The notes below the pieces were generated by a model. The model saw only the letters and a program-made list of their open reading frames with translations, ran no database searches and was not told the DNA's origin. Positions 1-7,755 of a DNA stretch of 64,000 nucleotides are shown here, in pieces. The stretch comes from Sphingomonas_R sp036387535 (lineage in GTDB: Bacteria; Pseudomonadota; Alphaproteobacteria; Sphingomonadales; Sphingomonadaceae), in contig NZ_DASVTO010000133.1 in the NCBI RefSeq assembly GCF_036387535.1, forward strand, positions 1 through 64,000. Reading direction: 5' to 3'. The stretch's first letter is position 1. Every line of letters starts with the position of its first letter. Both the position numbers and the translations under genes were made by a program.

Positions 1-27
1 GGAACCGATGTTGAAGAGATCGCTCAT
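1..27 (-). CDS. flgK: FlgK hook-filament junction protein, N-terminal fragment (cut by window edge)
   Basis: Only the first nine codons are in the window; they read MSDLFNIGS, which matches the usual FlgK N-terminus (MSDLLNIG-type). The ATG overlaps the flgJ stop as ATGA, so the two are translationally coupled. FlgK joins hook to filament. The rest of the gene, and probably flgL, lies beyond the left edge. Confidence 0.75.
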
Positions 28-386
28 GCCGGGCGCTCCGTGATGGTGGCCGGCGTGGGCGCCGGGGCGGTGGTGGTGGCGGTCGTCGCCGTGCCGGTTG
101 CCGCAGCGGCCGCGGCAGGATTGGTCTCGAACTGCTTCAACAGCATCTGGGCGATGCCGAACCCGCCGGAGTCCGCCATGTTGTCGGCCAGCCTGCCGTC
201 CTGCATATCGCGAAACTGTTCGGACGCGCTGGACCCGAACACGTCGTCGGCAAGGGTCGCCTGGCGCATCGATCCGATCATCTGGCGCAGGAAGACCGCT
301 TCGAACTGCTTGGCAGCCTTGGCCAAACCGTCCTTCTGCGCGGTGAGGGCGACGCCGTTGGTCGCGGTGGAGACCGAGCCGATCAT
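24..386 (-). CDS. flgJ: FlgJ-type rod-binding protein, single domain
   Basis: This 120-residue protein matches only the N-terminal rod-binding half of enterobacterial FlgJ (AAKQFEAVFLRQM, then FGSSASEQFRDMQDGRLADNMA). The C-terminal muramidase domain is absent, which is usual for alphaproteobacteria, where a separate lytic enzyme opens the peptidoglycan. The tail is a low-complexity Ala/Thr/Pro stretch. FlgJ scaffolds rod assembly in the periplasm. The gene overlaps the end of flgI by four bases and the start of flgK by four bases, so it is a tightly coupled member of the flgB-K operon. Confidence 0.92.
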   Translation of the reverse strand: MIGSVSTATNGVALTAQKDGLAKAAKQFEAVFLRQMIGSMRQATLADDVFGSSASEQFRDMQDGRLADNMADSGGFGIAQMLLKQFETNPAAAAAATGTATTATTTAPAPTPATITERPA

Positions 387-1483
387 AGCACTATCAACTC
401 CGCTTTCATGGCGCCGGCCTGTTTCAGGGCTTCGAGGATGGCGACGAGATCGGCCGGCGATGCCCCGATCGCGTTCACCGCCTTGACGATATCGGCTAAC
501 GACGCGCCGGGGCGGAAGTTTACCATTGGGTTACGTTTTTCCTCGACGCCGATGGTGCTCGACTGTTCGACCGCGGTGACGCCGTTGGAGAAGGGCGCCG
601 GCTGGACGATGCGAGGATCCTCGTCGACCTTGACCGTCAGCTTGCCATGCGCGACTGCGGCCGGCGCGATGTGGACCGCGCCGTTGATGACGACGGTGCC
701 GGTGCGGGCATTGACGATCACGCGCGCCGGCGCATCGGCCGGGTTGACCGCCAGATTTTCGATCTGCCCCATCAGCATGGTTCGGTTTTCGGCGCCGGCG
801 GGCGCATCGACCGCGATCGATACGGCATCGACGGCGTGGGCGCGGCCAGGACCGAAGGCGGCGTTGATCGCCGTCGCAACGCGGCCGGCGGTGGTGAGAT
901 CGGCTTCGGCCAGGTTGAACACCAGCGCGTTCGACGCGAAGCCGGTATCGACCGCGCGTTCGACCGAGGCCCCGCCGGGAATGCGGCCGGCGGTGGGCAC
1001 GTTGACGGTCAGCTTCGATCCGTCCGCGGCATCGATGCCGAGACCGCCGACCGCGAGATTGCCCTGCGCCATCGCGTAGATCTGATTATCGGCACCGAAC
1101 AGCGGCGCGACGATGAGGGCGCCGCCGCGCAGCGACTTCGCCTTGCCCAGCGCGGAGACGGTGATGTCCAGTTTCTGGCCGGGCTTGGCGAAGGCGGGCA
1201 GTTCGGCGGTGATGAGCACGGCCGCCGCATTCTTGAGCGAGGGATTGATGCCGGGTGGCAGCGTGAGCCCGAAGCGCTGGACCGCGCCCTTCATCCCCTG
1301 CACCGTATATTCCAGGCCGTCGTCGCCGGTGCCGCTGAGGCCGACGACGATGCCGTAGCCGGTCAGCTGGTTGGAGCGGACACCCTGGAAGGTGCCGAGA
1401 TCCTTGATCCGGTCGGCATGCGCCGGGCCGGCGACCAGCAGCAGGCCGGCAAGCGCCGCGATCAGGGTGCGAAGGGAGATCAT
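383..1483 (-). CDS. flgI: FlgI flagellar P-ring protein
   Basis: FlgI forms the periplasmic P ring around the distal rod. The 366-residue product starts with a clear Sec signal peptide (MISLRTLIAALAGLL, cleavage after AHA), followed by the family hallmark DRIKDLGTFQGVRSNQLTGYG and GLSGTGD. I chose the second of two close ATGs (1483, not 1489) because AGGG lies 8 bases before it but only 2 bases before the first. A much longer upstream reading would run into flgH and is not credible. The 3' end overlaps flgJ. The P-ring chaperone FlgA is encoded in the divergent flgA-flgM-flgN unit. Confidence 0.95.
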   Translation of the reverse strand: MISLRTLIAALAGLLLVAGPAHADRIKDLGTFQGVRSNQLTGYGIVVGLSGTGDDGLEYTVQGMKGAVQRFGLTLPPGINPSLKNAAAVLITAELPAFAKPGQKLDITVSALGKAKSLRGGALIVAPLFGADNQIYAMAQGNLAVGGLGIDAADGSKLTVNVPTAGRIPGGASVERAVDTGFASNALVFNLAEADLTTAGRVATAINAAFGPGRAHAVDAVSIAVDAPAGAENRTMLMGQIENLAVNPADAPARVIVNARTGTVVINGAVHIAPAAVAHGKLTVKVDEDPRIVQPAPFSNGVTAVEQSSTIGVEEKRNPMVNFRPGASLADIVKAVNAIGASPADLVAILEALKQAGAMKAELIVL

Positions 1484-1493
1484 GGTCATGGCC

Positions 1494-2267
1494 CTAGAAA
1501 GGACTGAATCTGGTAAAGAAGCGGTTAAGCCAGCCGGCGCGGCTGGCGCGCGCGATCTCGCCCGATCCGGAATAGGTGATCTTCGCATCGGCGACGCGGG
1601 TCGACAGCACCTGGTTGTCGTTCAGGATGTCGGCCGGGCGGACGATGCCGGAAATGCGGATGAATTCGTCACCGCGGTTCAGCGTTACCTGTTTTTCGCC
1701 GCGGACCAGCATGTTGCCGTTGGGCAGCACCTGCGCCACCGTGACGGTGACCTCGCCCGTCAGTGCGTTGGACTGCGCGGCGGAGCCGGTGCCCTTGAAG
1801 GTACTGCCGCCGCCGACGGCGACGTCCGACGGCTGGAAGAAGGACAGCGGCCCGGTGGTGGGGGGGCTGAGCCCGATATTGCCGTTGCGGTCGGTCTGGG
1901 CCGAATTGCTTTTCAGCGCCTGCGTCCGTTCGACCAGCACGATGGTGAGCGTGTCCCCAACCGCCGAGGCGCGCGCGCCGGAGGTGAGCGAGGCATAGCC
2001 GTGCGAAACCTGGAAGATGGAGCCGTTGCCGGCTGGCGCGGGCAGCGCCACGGGCGCGACCGGCGTATAGTCGATCGGCGGCACTTTCGGCTTGCGTGCC
2101 TCGACGGGGTTGGCGTGGACGGCGAACAGGACGCCGGTCACCATCGTCATCGCCCACATCGCGGCGCCGTGGCGCGCGATCCGCAGCGATGCGGCATCGT
2201 GGGCGCGGCGGGCGTCGTCCGACGGCGGCGCCGCGGCGACGGTGTGGAAATGGGCGGGGGCGGTCAT
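1494..2267 (-). CDS. flgH: FlgH flagellar L-ring protein, without lipobox cysteine
   Basis: FlgH forms the outer-membrane L ring. The body (NGSIFQVSHGYASL, VGDTLTIVLVERTQALKSNSA, NGNMLVRGEKQVTLN, EFIRISGIVRPADI, GWLNRFFTRFSPF) is unmistakable. Canonical FlgH is a lipoprotein, but this protein contains no cysteine at all, so it cannot be lipidated in the usual way. Its N-terminus has about 36 polar residues before a hydrophobic stretch (MWAMTMVTGVLFAVHANPVEA). The 2267 ATG has GAGG 8 bases upstream, just past the flgG stop. An alternative start at 2159 would give a plain signal peptide. It is followed by flgI after 10 bases. Confidence 0.9.
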   Translation of the reverse strand: MTAPAHFHTVAAAPPSDDARRAHDAASLRIARHGAAMWAMTMVTGVLFAVHANPVEARKPKVPPIDYTPVAPVALPAPAGNGSIFQVSHGYASLTSGARASAVGDTLTIVLVERTQALKSNSAQTDRNGNIGLSPPTTGPLSFFQPSDVAVGGGSTFKGTGSAAQSNALTGEVTVTVAQVLPNGNMLVRGEKQVTLNRGDEFIRISGIVRPADILNDNQVLSTRVADAKITYSGSGEIARASRAGWLNRFFTRFSPF

Positions 2268-2277
2268 GCCACCGGCC

Positions 2278-3066
2278 TCAGAGCTGCTGGTTGACATATT
2301 GCAGCATCTCGTCGGTCGCCTTGATCATCTTGGAATTGACCTCATAGGCGCGCTGGCACTCGATCATGTCGACCAACTCCTCGGTGATGTTGACGTTCGA
2401 CGCCTCCAGGCTGCCCTGGCGGATTGCGCCGCGGCCCTCGACGCCGGCATCGCCGATCTGCGCGGTGCCCGACGCGGCGGTTTCGGTCAGCAGGTTGTTG
2501 CCGACCGATTCCAAGCCCGCGGGATTGGTGAAGCGCGCCAGCTGGATCTTGCCCAGCTCGCTGGCTTCGCTCTGCCCCGCCAGCGTCGCGGAGACGGTGC
2601 CGTCGGCACCGATCGTGATCTTCGACGCGCCTTCGGGAATGGTGACTTCGGGGATCAGCGGCATGCCGTCGGTCGTGACCAGCTTGCCCTCCGCGGACTG
2701 GCTGAAATCGCCGGCGCGGGTGTAGCCGGTCTTGCCGTCCGGCATCTGGATCTGGAAATAGCCGCTGCCTTCGATCGCCATGTCGAGCGCATTGCCGGTC
2801 TGCTGGTTCGATCCCTGCGTATCGATGCGCGCGGTGCCGTTGATCTGCACACCGGAGCCGAGATTGGTGCCGACCGCATATTTGTTGTCCGCGGACGATG
2901 TCGCGCCGGCCGAGGTGATCGCCTGATAGGCGAGCGTTTCGAACGAGGCGCGGTCGCGCTTGAACCCCGTGGTGTTCACGTTGGCAAGGTTGTTGGCGAT
3001 CACGCGCATCCGGTTGGATTGCGCATCAAGACCGGTGCGGGCGACGTGGAGTGCGGCGTTGGACAT
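2278..3066 (-). CDS. flgG: FlgG distal rod protein
   Basis: This 262-residue protein has the conserved rod/hook N-terminal motif (NLANVNTTGFKRDRASFE) and the matching C-terminal helix (NVNITEELVDMIECQRAYEVNSK). Both ends form the coiled coil of the axial structure. The length is the normal FlgG length. It is built after FlgB, FlgC and FlgF and forms the long distal rod that the P and L rings surround. It sits between flgF (22-base gap) and flgH (10-base overlap with the assigned start) in the flgB-K operon. Confidence 0.96.
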   Translation of the reverse strand: MSNAALHVARTGLDAQSNRMRVIANNLANVNTTGFKRDRASFETLAYQAITSAGATSSADNKYAVGTNLGSGVQINGTARIDTQGSNQQTGNALDMAIEGSGYFQIQMPDGKTGYTRAGDFSQSAEGKLVTTDGMPLIPEVTIPEGASKITIGADGTVSATLAGQSEASELGKIQLARFTNPAGLESVGNNLLTETAASGTAQIGDAGVEGRGAIRQGSLEASNVNITEELVDMIECQRAYEVNSKMIKATDEMLQYVNQQL

Positions 3067-3088
3067 GGGGATTACCTCCTAGAACGGG

Positions 3089-3844
3089 TCAGTCGACGGC
3101 CATCAGCTTCGAGGCGTCGGTGTCGATTTCCTTCGCCGATGCCAGCATCTTGACCTGGTTGTCCCAGGATCGGCTGGCTTCGATCATCTCCACCAGCGCG
3201 AGCGAGGCGTTGACGTTGGAGCCTTCGAGCGTTTCGGATTCCAGCTTGGCTTCCGGATCGGTGGGCAGCGCGCCGCCGTTCCGCACCCGGAACAGACCGT
3301 CGAGCCCCTTCACGACCTGCGACCCGGCGGGGGAGACCAGTTTCAGCCGATCGACCACCACCATCGTCGTCGGCGGGGCGCCGGCGGGGACGATGCGGAT
3401 CGTGCCGTCATGATCGATCGCGACCTTGTCATTGGGCGGCAGCGTGATCGGGCCACCTTCGCCCAGCACGGGCTTGCCTTCACCATTGGTGAGCAGGCCG
3501 CTGTCGTTGATCTGGAGATCGCCGCGACGGGTATAGGCTTCCTGCCCGTCATCGGCCTGGACCGTCAGCAGCGCGTCGCCCTGCATCGCGATGTCGAGCG
3601 GGTTGCCGGTATGGTTAAACGCGCCTTCCGCCATGTTGGCGGACACGACCTCTTCGGAGGCCATCGCGCGCGAGGTGACACCGGGGACGCCGACGCCCTT
3701 CGCCTGGATATAGAGCGCGCGCGAGTTGGAGAGATCGCCGCGAAAGCCGATGGTGTTGGCGTTGGCGAGATTGTTGGAGACGACGGTCTGGCGCGCCATG
3801 GCGGCCCGCATGCCCGACGCGGCGGCGTATCCGAGACGATCCAT
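3089..3844 (-). CDS. flgF: FlgF proximal rod protein
   Basis: This 251-residue axial protein begins MDRLGYAAASGMRAAMARQTVVSNNLANANTIGFR-like, the FlgF form of the rod N-terminal motif, and ends with NVNASLALVEMIEASRSWDNQVKML. It is one of the proximal rod subunits. It is separated from the upstream flgE by about 214 bases, the only sizeable gap inside the operon. That gap carries a structured inverted repeat, which might affect relative expression or message stability. Confidence 0.95.
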   Translation of the reverse strand: MDRLGYAAASGMRAAMARQTVVSNNLANANTIGFRGDLSNSRALYIQAKGVGVPGVTSRAMASEEVVSANMAEGAFNHTGNPLDIAMQGDALLTVQADDGQEAYTRRGDLQINDSGLLTNGEGKPVLGEGGPITLPPNDKVAIDHDGTIRIVPAGAPPTTMVVVDRLKLVSPAGSQVVKGLDGLFRVRNGGALPTDPEAKLESETLEGSNVNASLALVEMIEASRSWDNQVKMLASAKEIDTDASKLMAVD

Positions 3845-3913
3845 GGCATGCGTCCTTTCCTATGGCGGTTTCGCGCATCCTGTTGGGAAGGAGGCGCCGC
3901 CCGTTTCCGTGTT

Positions 3914-4006
3914 CGTCACCCCGGCGGATGCCGGGGTCCAGATGCGCGACGCCATGGTCCTTCATGACATCGGCGGGCGTGGATCCCGGCTTTCGCCGGG
4001 ATGACG
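3914..4006. repeat. Dispersed sphingomonad inverted repeat between flgF and flgE
   Basis: Two 27-base arms at 3914-3940 and 3980-4006 are near-perfect inverted copies. Each arm is itself a hairpin built on CCCGGC-N5-GCCGGG and begins or ends with CGTCA and TCCA. The consensus CGTCATCCCGGCG...CGCCGGGATCCA is a REP-like element I know from many Sphingomonas chromosomes. A single-arm copy occurs at 42940-42966 in this window. Being transcribed within the flg operon, it could fold into a large RNA structure between flgE and flgF. Confidence 0.8.
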
Positions 4007-4058
4007 ATCCTTGTGGGATTGCTGATGGCCACCCTGCGCCATCATGGTTAATTAAACC

Positions 4059-5354
4059 TTAGCTGGTGCGCAGATTGACCGCGATCTGGGTCATCTGGCT
4101 GGCGGTATCGATCGCCTTGGCATTTGCCTGGAAGTTGCGTTGCGCGGTGATGAGCGCGACCAGTTCGTCGGTGATGTCGACATTCGACTGTTCCAGCGCG
4201 CCCGACTGGATCGCGCCGAGACCGCCGCTGGCGGCCTGGCCCAGCGTGGCCTTGCCCGAATTCTCGCTTTCGACCCAGGCGGCACCGCCGGTCTGACGCA
4301 GTTCTTCGGGGCTGTTGAAGTTGGCGATCGCCAGCTTGCCGAGGATCTTGGTCGTGCCATTGGAATAGCTGGCGGAGATCATGCCGTCCTTGCCGACCGC
4401 GACGCCGCTGAGCTGGCCGGAGGCGAAGCCGTCCTGCTTGAAGGTGCGCAGCGCGAAATTGGCGTTGCTGGCCTTAGAATTGGCATAGTCGACCGTCATC
4501 GTGATGCTGGTCGGCAGGCCGTCCGCACCGGTCAAGGTGGTCTTGCCCGGCGTCGTAGGGCCAGTGGGCGCGATCATCGCACCCGTTGCATCGAACTTCA
4601 GCAGGATGGGACCGGAGGGCGGCGTCGCCGCGGCGTTGCCGATTTCGCTGTCGCCGACGTAGGTGCGGGCTTCCCAAGTGGCCGTGAGATTGCCGGCGGT
4701 CGCGGATGCGGCGGTGGTGCGGGTGTAGTAGGTGGTCGCCTGGAACGGCGCGCCGGTGTCGTCCATCACCGTGGTTGAGGTGGAGAAATTATAGGTGTTG
4801 GGGTTGGCGCGGTCGAAGGTCGCGCTGATGTCCGACGCCGTGCTCGGCATGTTCAGCTGCAGCGACAGCGCGCCAGTCGGCTTGGCTGTGCCTTCGGCCT
4901 CCGATGGGATCTGCAGATTGGTGGTGGTTTCGGCCGATGTCGAGACGACGTTGCCCTGATCATCGACCGGAAGCACCTGCACATAGGCGCCCCGACTGTC
5001 GGTGACATAGCGGCTGCTGTCGATGCCGAAAGATCCGGCGCGTGTGTAGCTGACCTGGCCGTTGCCGGTCAGGCCTTCCTTGGTGATGAAGAAGCCCTGG
5101 CCGTTGATCTGCACGTCGAGCGCGCGATCGGAGGTCTGGGTGCCGCCCTGCGTGAACTGCTGCGTGATGCTCTTCAGCTGCGTGCCCTGACCCGCGGTGG
5201 CGCCCGACGAATAAGGCGAGGTCGACATGACGTCACCGAACTCCGTGCGGCTCTTCTTGAAGCCGAGCGCGCCGACATTGGCGACGTTGTTGGAGATGAC
5301 CGACAGATCGGTCTGGGCAGCCTTGAGGCCGGACAGGGAGGTGTAAAAGGACAT
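4059..5354 (-). CDS. flgE: FlgE hook protein
   Basis: This 431-residue protein starts MSFYTSLSGLKAAQTDLSVI and continues with NNVANVGALGFKKSRTEF, the FlgE N-terminus. It ends NVDITDELVALITAQRNFQANAKAIDTASQM, the axial C-terminal helix. FlgE polymerises about 130 subunits into the hook, with length set by FliK. It follows flgD with a 43-base gap and precedes the repeat-bearing spacer before flgF. It is larger than the rod proteins because of the inserted variable middle domain, as expected. Confidence 0.96.
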   Translation of the reverse strand: MSFYTSLSGLKAAQTDLSVISNNVANVGALGFKKSRTEFGDVMSTSPYSSGATAGQGTQLKSITQQFTQGGTQTSDRALDVQINGQGFFITKEGLTGNGQVSYTRAGSFGIDSSRYVTDSRGAYVQVLPVDDQGNVVSTSAETTTNLQIPSEAEGTAKPTGALSLQLNMPSTASDISATFDRANPNTYNFSTSTTVMDDTGAPFQATTYYTRTTAASATAGNLTATWEARTYVGDSEIGNAAATPPSGPILLKFDATGAMIAPTGPTTPGKTTLTGADGLPTSITMTVDYANSKASNANFALRTFKQDGFASGQLSGVAVGKDGMISASYSNGTTKILGKLAIANFNSPEELRQTGGAAWVESENSGKATLGQAASGGLGAIQSGALEQSNVDITDELVALITAQRNFQANAKAIDTASQMTQIAVNLRTS

Positions 5355-5397
5355 GGGGGGTCTCCTTGGTCTTCAGGCAAATGGGGAAAAAGAGGGA

Positions 5398-6069
5398 TCA
5401 GCCGAGCTTCAGCGCGGCTTCCGGCGAGATGACGCCGAGCGATGTGACGAGTTTGGTGGCGAGACCGCCGGCGGGCGATTGCACGCCACCGATCATGGCC
5501 CAGCTGGCGGTGGTGGTGGCCATCGCACCCTTGCTGTCCATGGCCGACACGCTGATCTTCAGCGGGCCGCCGGCATAGAGATTGCCGTCGGCATCCTTGC
5601 CGTCCCACGCGAAAGGCACACTGCCCTTGGGCTGGGCGCCGAAGGTTTCGCTATGCAAAATCTGGCCGCTGCCGTCGATCAGGTTCATCATGACGTCGCC
5701 CGCCGCGGAGGGCAGGGCGATTTCGCCGGCATAGCTGCCGTCGGGGAGCGGGGCGGCGACATCGGACTGGACCAGCGCGGAACGGCCGATCCAGCTGGCG
5801 GCGTCGCCGACGCGCGAGGCGGCGAGATCGTCGCGGATCGTCTTCAGGCTGGCGTTCATTTCCGCCGTGCCGGTGGTGTTCGAGAATTGCGCGAGCTGCG
5901 CCACCATCTGGGTATTGTCCATCGGAGACAGCGGATCCTGCGTCTTCAGCTGGGTCGTGAGCAGCGCCAGAAAGTCGGTCTGGTCGAGATCGCCGGTCTG
6001 CTTCTTCTTGTTCGCAGTGGATGTTTCCAGCGCCAGCGTGCTGGTGTTGGTGGCCGATACGGTGCTCAT
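5398..6069 (-). CDS. flgD: FlgD hook-cap scaffolding protein
   Basis: This 223-residue protein has the conserved N-terminal segment (DLDQTDFLALLTTQLKTQDPLSPMDNTQMVAQLAQFSN). The beta-rich middle (FAWDGKDADGNLYAGGPLKISVSA) is the FlgD Ig-like fold. It caps the growing hook and is removed on completion. The ATG overlaps the flgC stop as ATGA. It is an ordinary member of the flgB-K operon. Confidence 0.95.
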   Translation of the reverse strand: MSTVSATNTSTLALETSTANKKKQTGDLDQTDFLALLTTQLKTQDPLSPMDNTQMVAQLAQFSNTTGTAEMNASLKTIRDDLAASRVGDAASWIGRSALVQSDVAAPLPDGSYAGEIALPSAAGDVMMNLIDGSGQILHSETFGAQPKGSVPFAWDGKDADGNLYAGGPLKISVSAMDSKGAMATTTASWAMIGGVQSPAGGLATKLVTSLGVISPEAALKLG

Positions 6070-6470
6070 TTGCCGATCCTCAGCGTGTCTAGGGTAAGGG
6101 ATTTCGCGGTCTGCATGACCTGGACGTTGTTCTGATACTGGCGCGCGGTCTCCATCATCTCGACCATCTCCGCCGCGCTATCGACGGCGGCATCCCAGAC
6201 ATCGCCGTTCTTGTCGGCGAGGGGATGATCCGGTGCGTGGCGGCGGATGGGATCGGCCGATGCGGTGACGATGCGCTCGACCTTCACGGTCGCAATGCCG
6301 GGGCTTTCGTTGACGGCGGTGAAGATCGGCTTGATCGAACGGAACGCGGCTTCCTTCGACCCCGCGACCGTTCCGGCATTGGCCAGGTTGGAGGCGGTGG
6401 TGTTGAGGCGCAGCATCTGCGCGGACATGGCGCGCCCGGCGATGTCGTAGACGGACAGTGGACCGGCCAT
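6066..6470 (-). CDS. flgC: FlgC proximal rod protein
   Basis: This 134-residue small axial protein has the motif LRLNTTASNLANAGTVAGSKEAAFRS near the N-terminus and AAEMVEMMETARQYQNNVQVMQTAKSLTLDTLRIG at the end. It forms the proximal rod with FlgB and FlgF. It starts three bases after the flgB stop and overlaps flgD by four bases. Confidence 0.95.
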   Translation of the reverse strand: MAGPLSVYDIAGRAMSAQMLRLNTTASNLANAGTVAGSKEAAFRSIKPIFTAVNESPGIATVKVERIVTASADPIRRHAPDHPLADKNGDVWDAAVDSAAEMVEMMETARQYQNNVQVMQTAKSLTLDTLRIGK

Positions 6471-6473
6471 GGT

Positions 6474-6827
6474 TTATTCCCCCCGCAGCGCGGACATGAT
6501 GGTGGAGATGCGGCCTTCCAGGAAGGACAGCGTCGTCTTGTACTTCACGGCATTTTCGGCGAACGCCGTCTGCTCCGTGGTGAGTTCGACGGTGTTGCCG
6601 TCCAGCGAGGTTTCGAGCGGGATCCGGTATTTGACCGAGGCGTCCATCGCGGCGGTCGGGGTGGACCCGTCCTGCGCCGCGCTGAGCGCCTTGCCGAAAT
6701 CGATATCGCGCGCCTTGTAGCCCGGGGTCGCGGCGTTCGCGATATTGGACGCCAGCATCTCCAGACGCTTGCTGCGCAGTTCGAGGGCATTGCCGTGAAC
6801 GCCGAAGAGCGGATCGTTGCCGGCCAT
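6474..6827 (-). CDS. flgB: FlgB proximal rod protein, first gene of the flgB-K operon
   Basis: This 117-residue protein (MAGNDPLFGVHGNALELRSKRLEMLASNIANAATPGYKARDIDF) is a standard FlgB. I chose the ATG at 6827 because AGGG stands six bases upstream and the family starts here. A longer in-frame reading to 6884 adds 19 residues with no conserved content. A sigma-54 promoter (6912-6928) lies 85 bases upstream, and a cluster of TTGCCG/CGGCAA half-sites lies further out. Confidence 0.95.
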   Translation of the reverse strand: MAGNDPLFGVHGNALELRSKRLEMLASNIANAATPGYKARDIDFGKALSAAQDGSTPTAAMDASVKYRIPLETSLDGNTVELTTEQTAFAENAVKYKTTLSFLEGRISTIMSALRGE

Positions 6828-6911
6828 GTCGTTCCCTTTCTTCCTAAAGTTTGGTGCGGTGGGGTCGTAACCGGGTCTGAGCATTCCCGATCAGACTGGA
6901 TGCGGACGGAT

Positions 6912-6928
6912 ATGCATGGGTCATGCCA
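6912..6928 (-). promoter_or_regulatory. Sigma-54 promoter of the flgB-K operon
   Basis: On the minus strand the sequence reads TGGCATGACCCATGCA, with GG and GC exactly ten bases apart. This matches TGGCACG-N4-TTGCA except for two positions. The predicted transcript start is about 75 bases before the flgB ATG. The same TGGCA core with N10 spacing precedes flgA and flhA. Confidence 0.75.
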
Positions 6929-6979
6929 AATCCGTTCGGATCGGTTCGAATCGCGGGCGGACAAAGGTCTGCCGCTTGA

Positions 6980-7035
6980 CCGGCACGGTTTTGCCGGGGT
7001 GCGGCAAGACATTGCCGGTCCTTGCCGGGCGGCAA
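6980..7035. promoter_or_regulatory. Cluster of six TTGCCG/CGGCAA half-sites between flgB and motA
   Basis: Three adjacent inverted repeats are visible: CCGGCA (6980-6985) with TGCCGG (6992-6997); CGGCAA-GACA-TTGCCG (7002-7017); and TTGCCG-GG-CGGCAA (7022-7035). They lie roughly 55 to 120 bases upstream of the flgB sigma-54 promoter, a usual enhancer distance. By position and form they resemble sites for a FlbD-like activator, and such a protein is encoded at 22798-24066. That assignment is inference. Confidence 0.6.
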
Positions 7036-7046
7036 TGGTGACGCAG
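7030..7046 (+). promoter_or_regulatory. Possible sigma-54 promoter of the motAB-like genes (weak)
   Basis: The plus strand reads CGGCAATGGTGACGCAG, giving GG-N10-GC spacing with GGCA and GCA kept. The -24 box begins CGG instead of TGG, and the site overlaps the last CGGCAA half-site, so this may be coincidence. It would start transcription about 20 bases before the ATG at 7075. Confidence 0.3.
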
Positions 7047-7074
7047 CGTGGTGCAGTGTGACGAGGGGTGGGCG

Positions 7075-7755
7075 ATGGAGTTCATGGAAACGGCCGGCCG
7101 CTTCGTCGATCCGGTGGCGATCGCCATCGTGTTCGGCGGCGCGTTCGGTGTCGCGGTGCTGCGTTCGACGCGCGCGGACATCGCGGCGGCGTTCGGAGCG
7201 CTGCGCCAGCTGCTGCGCGCCGATCCGGCCGCCGACGCGCTGGCCGCGCGGCTGGCGATCGGGCGGATCGAGGCCATTGCGGAACTGCGCACGATCGCCT
7301 GCGCAGACCGGGTGAAGACGACGGGCCTGTTCCTGCGCCGCGCGGCCGTGCACCTGGCCGATGCGAAGACCGCAACCGGCTTCGCGCTGTGGGCGGAGGA
7401 CGAGATGGCCGGAATGCGGGCGCGGCATGAACGCGCGGCCGGCGTGTGGCGCGCGATCGCCGACGCCGCGCCGGCGATGGGCATGGTCGGGACCGTCGTG
7501 GCGCTGGTGCGGATGTTTTCGGTAATGGACGACGTCGCCAGCCTGGGGCCGGCGATGGCGATCGCGATGCTGACCACGCTGTACGGGCTGATCCTGGGCA
7601 ATGCCATCGCCGGGCCGATCGCGGCGCGGCTGGAACGATTGTCCGAAGAGGAGGCCGCCTGGCGTGGCTGGGCGCTCAACCGCATGACGTTGCTGGCGCA
7701 GGCCGAACTGGATGGTGGGCCGGCGCGGGTGCCGTCGCTGCGCGTCGTCGCATGA
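7075..7755 (+). CDS. motA: MotA-family proton-channel (stator) protein
   Basis: This 226-residue membrane protein has an N-terminal transmembrane helix (VDPVAIAIVFGGAFGVAVL), a cytoplasmic middle, then the MotA/TolQ/ExbB signature (ADAAPAMGMVGTVVALVRMF) and a last helix with GPAMAIAMLTTLYGLILGNAIAGPIA. These are the pore helices 3 and 4 of MotA. With the adjacent MotB-like protein it should form the ion-driven stator. The start at 7075 is preceded by AGGGG six bases upstream; a GTG at 7048 is in frame but has no ribosome site. It overlaps motB as ATGA. It is shorter than E. coli MotA (about 295 residues). Confidence 0.88.
   Translation: MEFMETAGRFVDPVAIAIVFGGAFGVAVLRSTRADIAAAFGALRQLLRADPAADALAARLAIGRIEAIAELRTIACADRVKTTGLFLRRAAVHLADAKTATGFALWAEDEMAGMRARHERAAGVWRAIADAAPAMGMVGTVVALVRMFSVMDDVASLGPAMAIAMLTTLYGLILGNAIAGPIAARLERLSEEEAAWRGWALNRMTLLAQAELDGGPARVPSLRVVA

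Noticed and set aside
6981..6996. GGCACGGTTTTGCC as another sigma-54 promoter
   Set aside because: The spacing between GG and GC is nine bases, not ten. It is better explained as one of the TTGCCG/CGGCAA palindromes.
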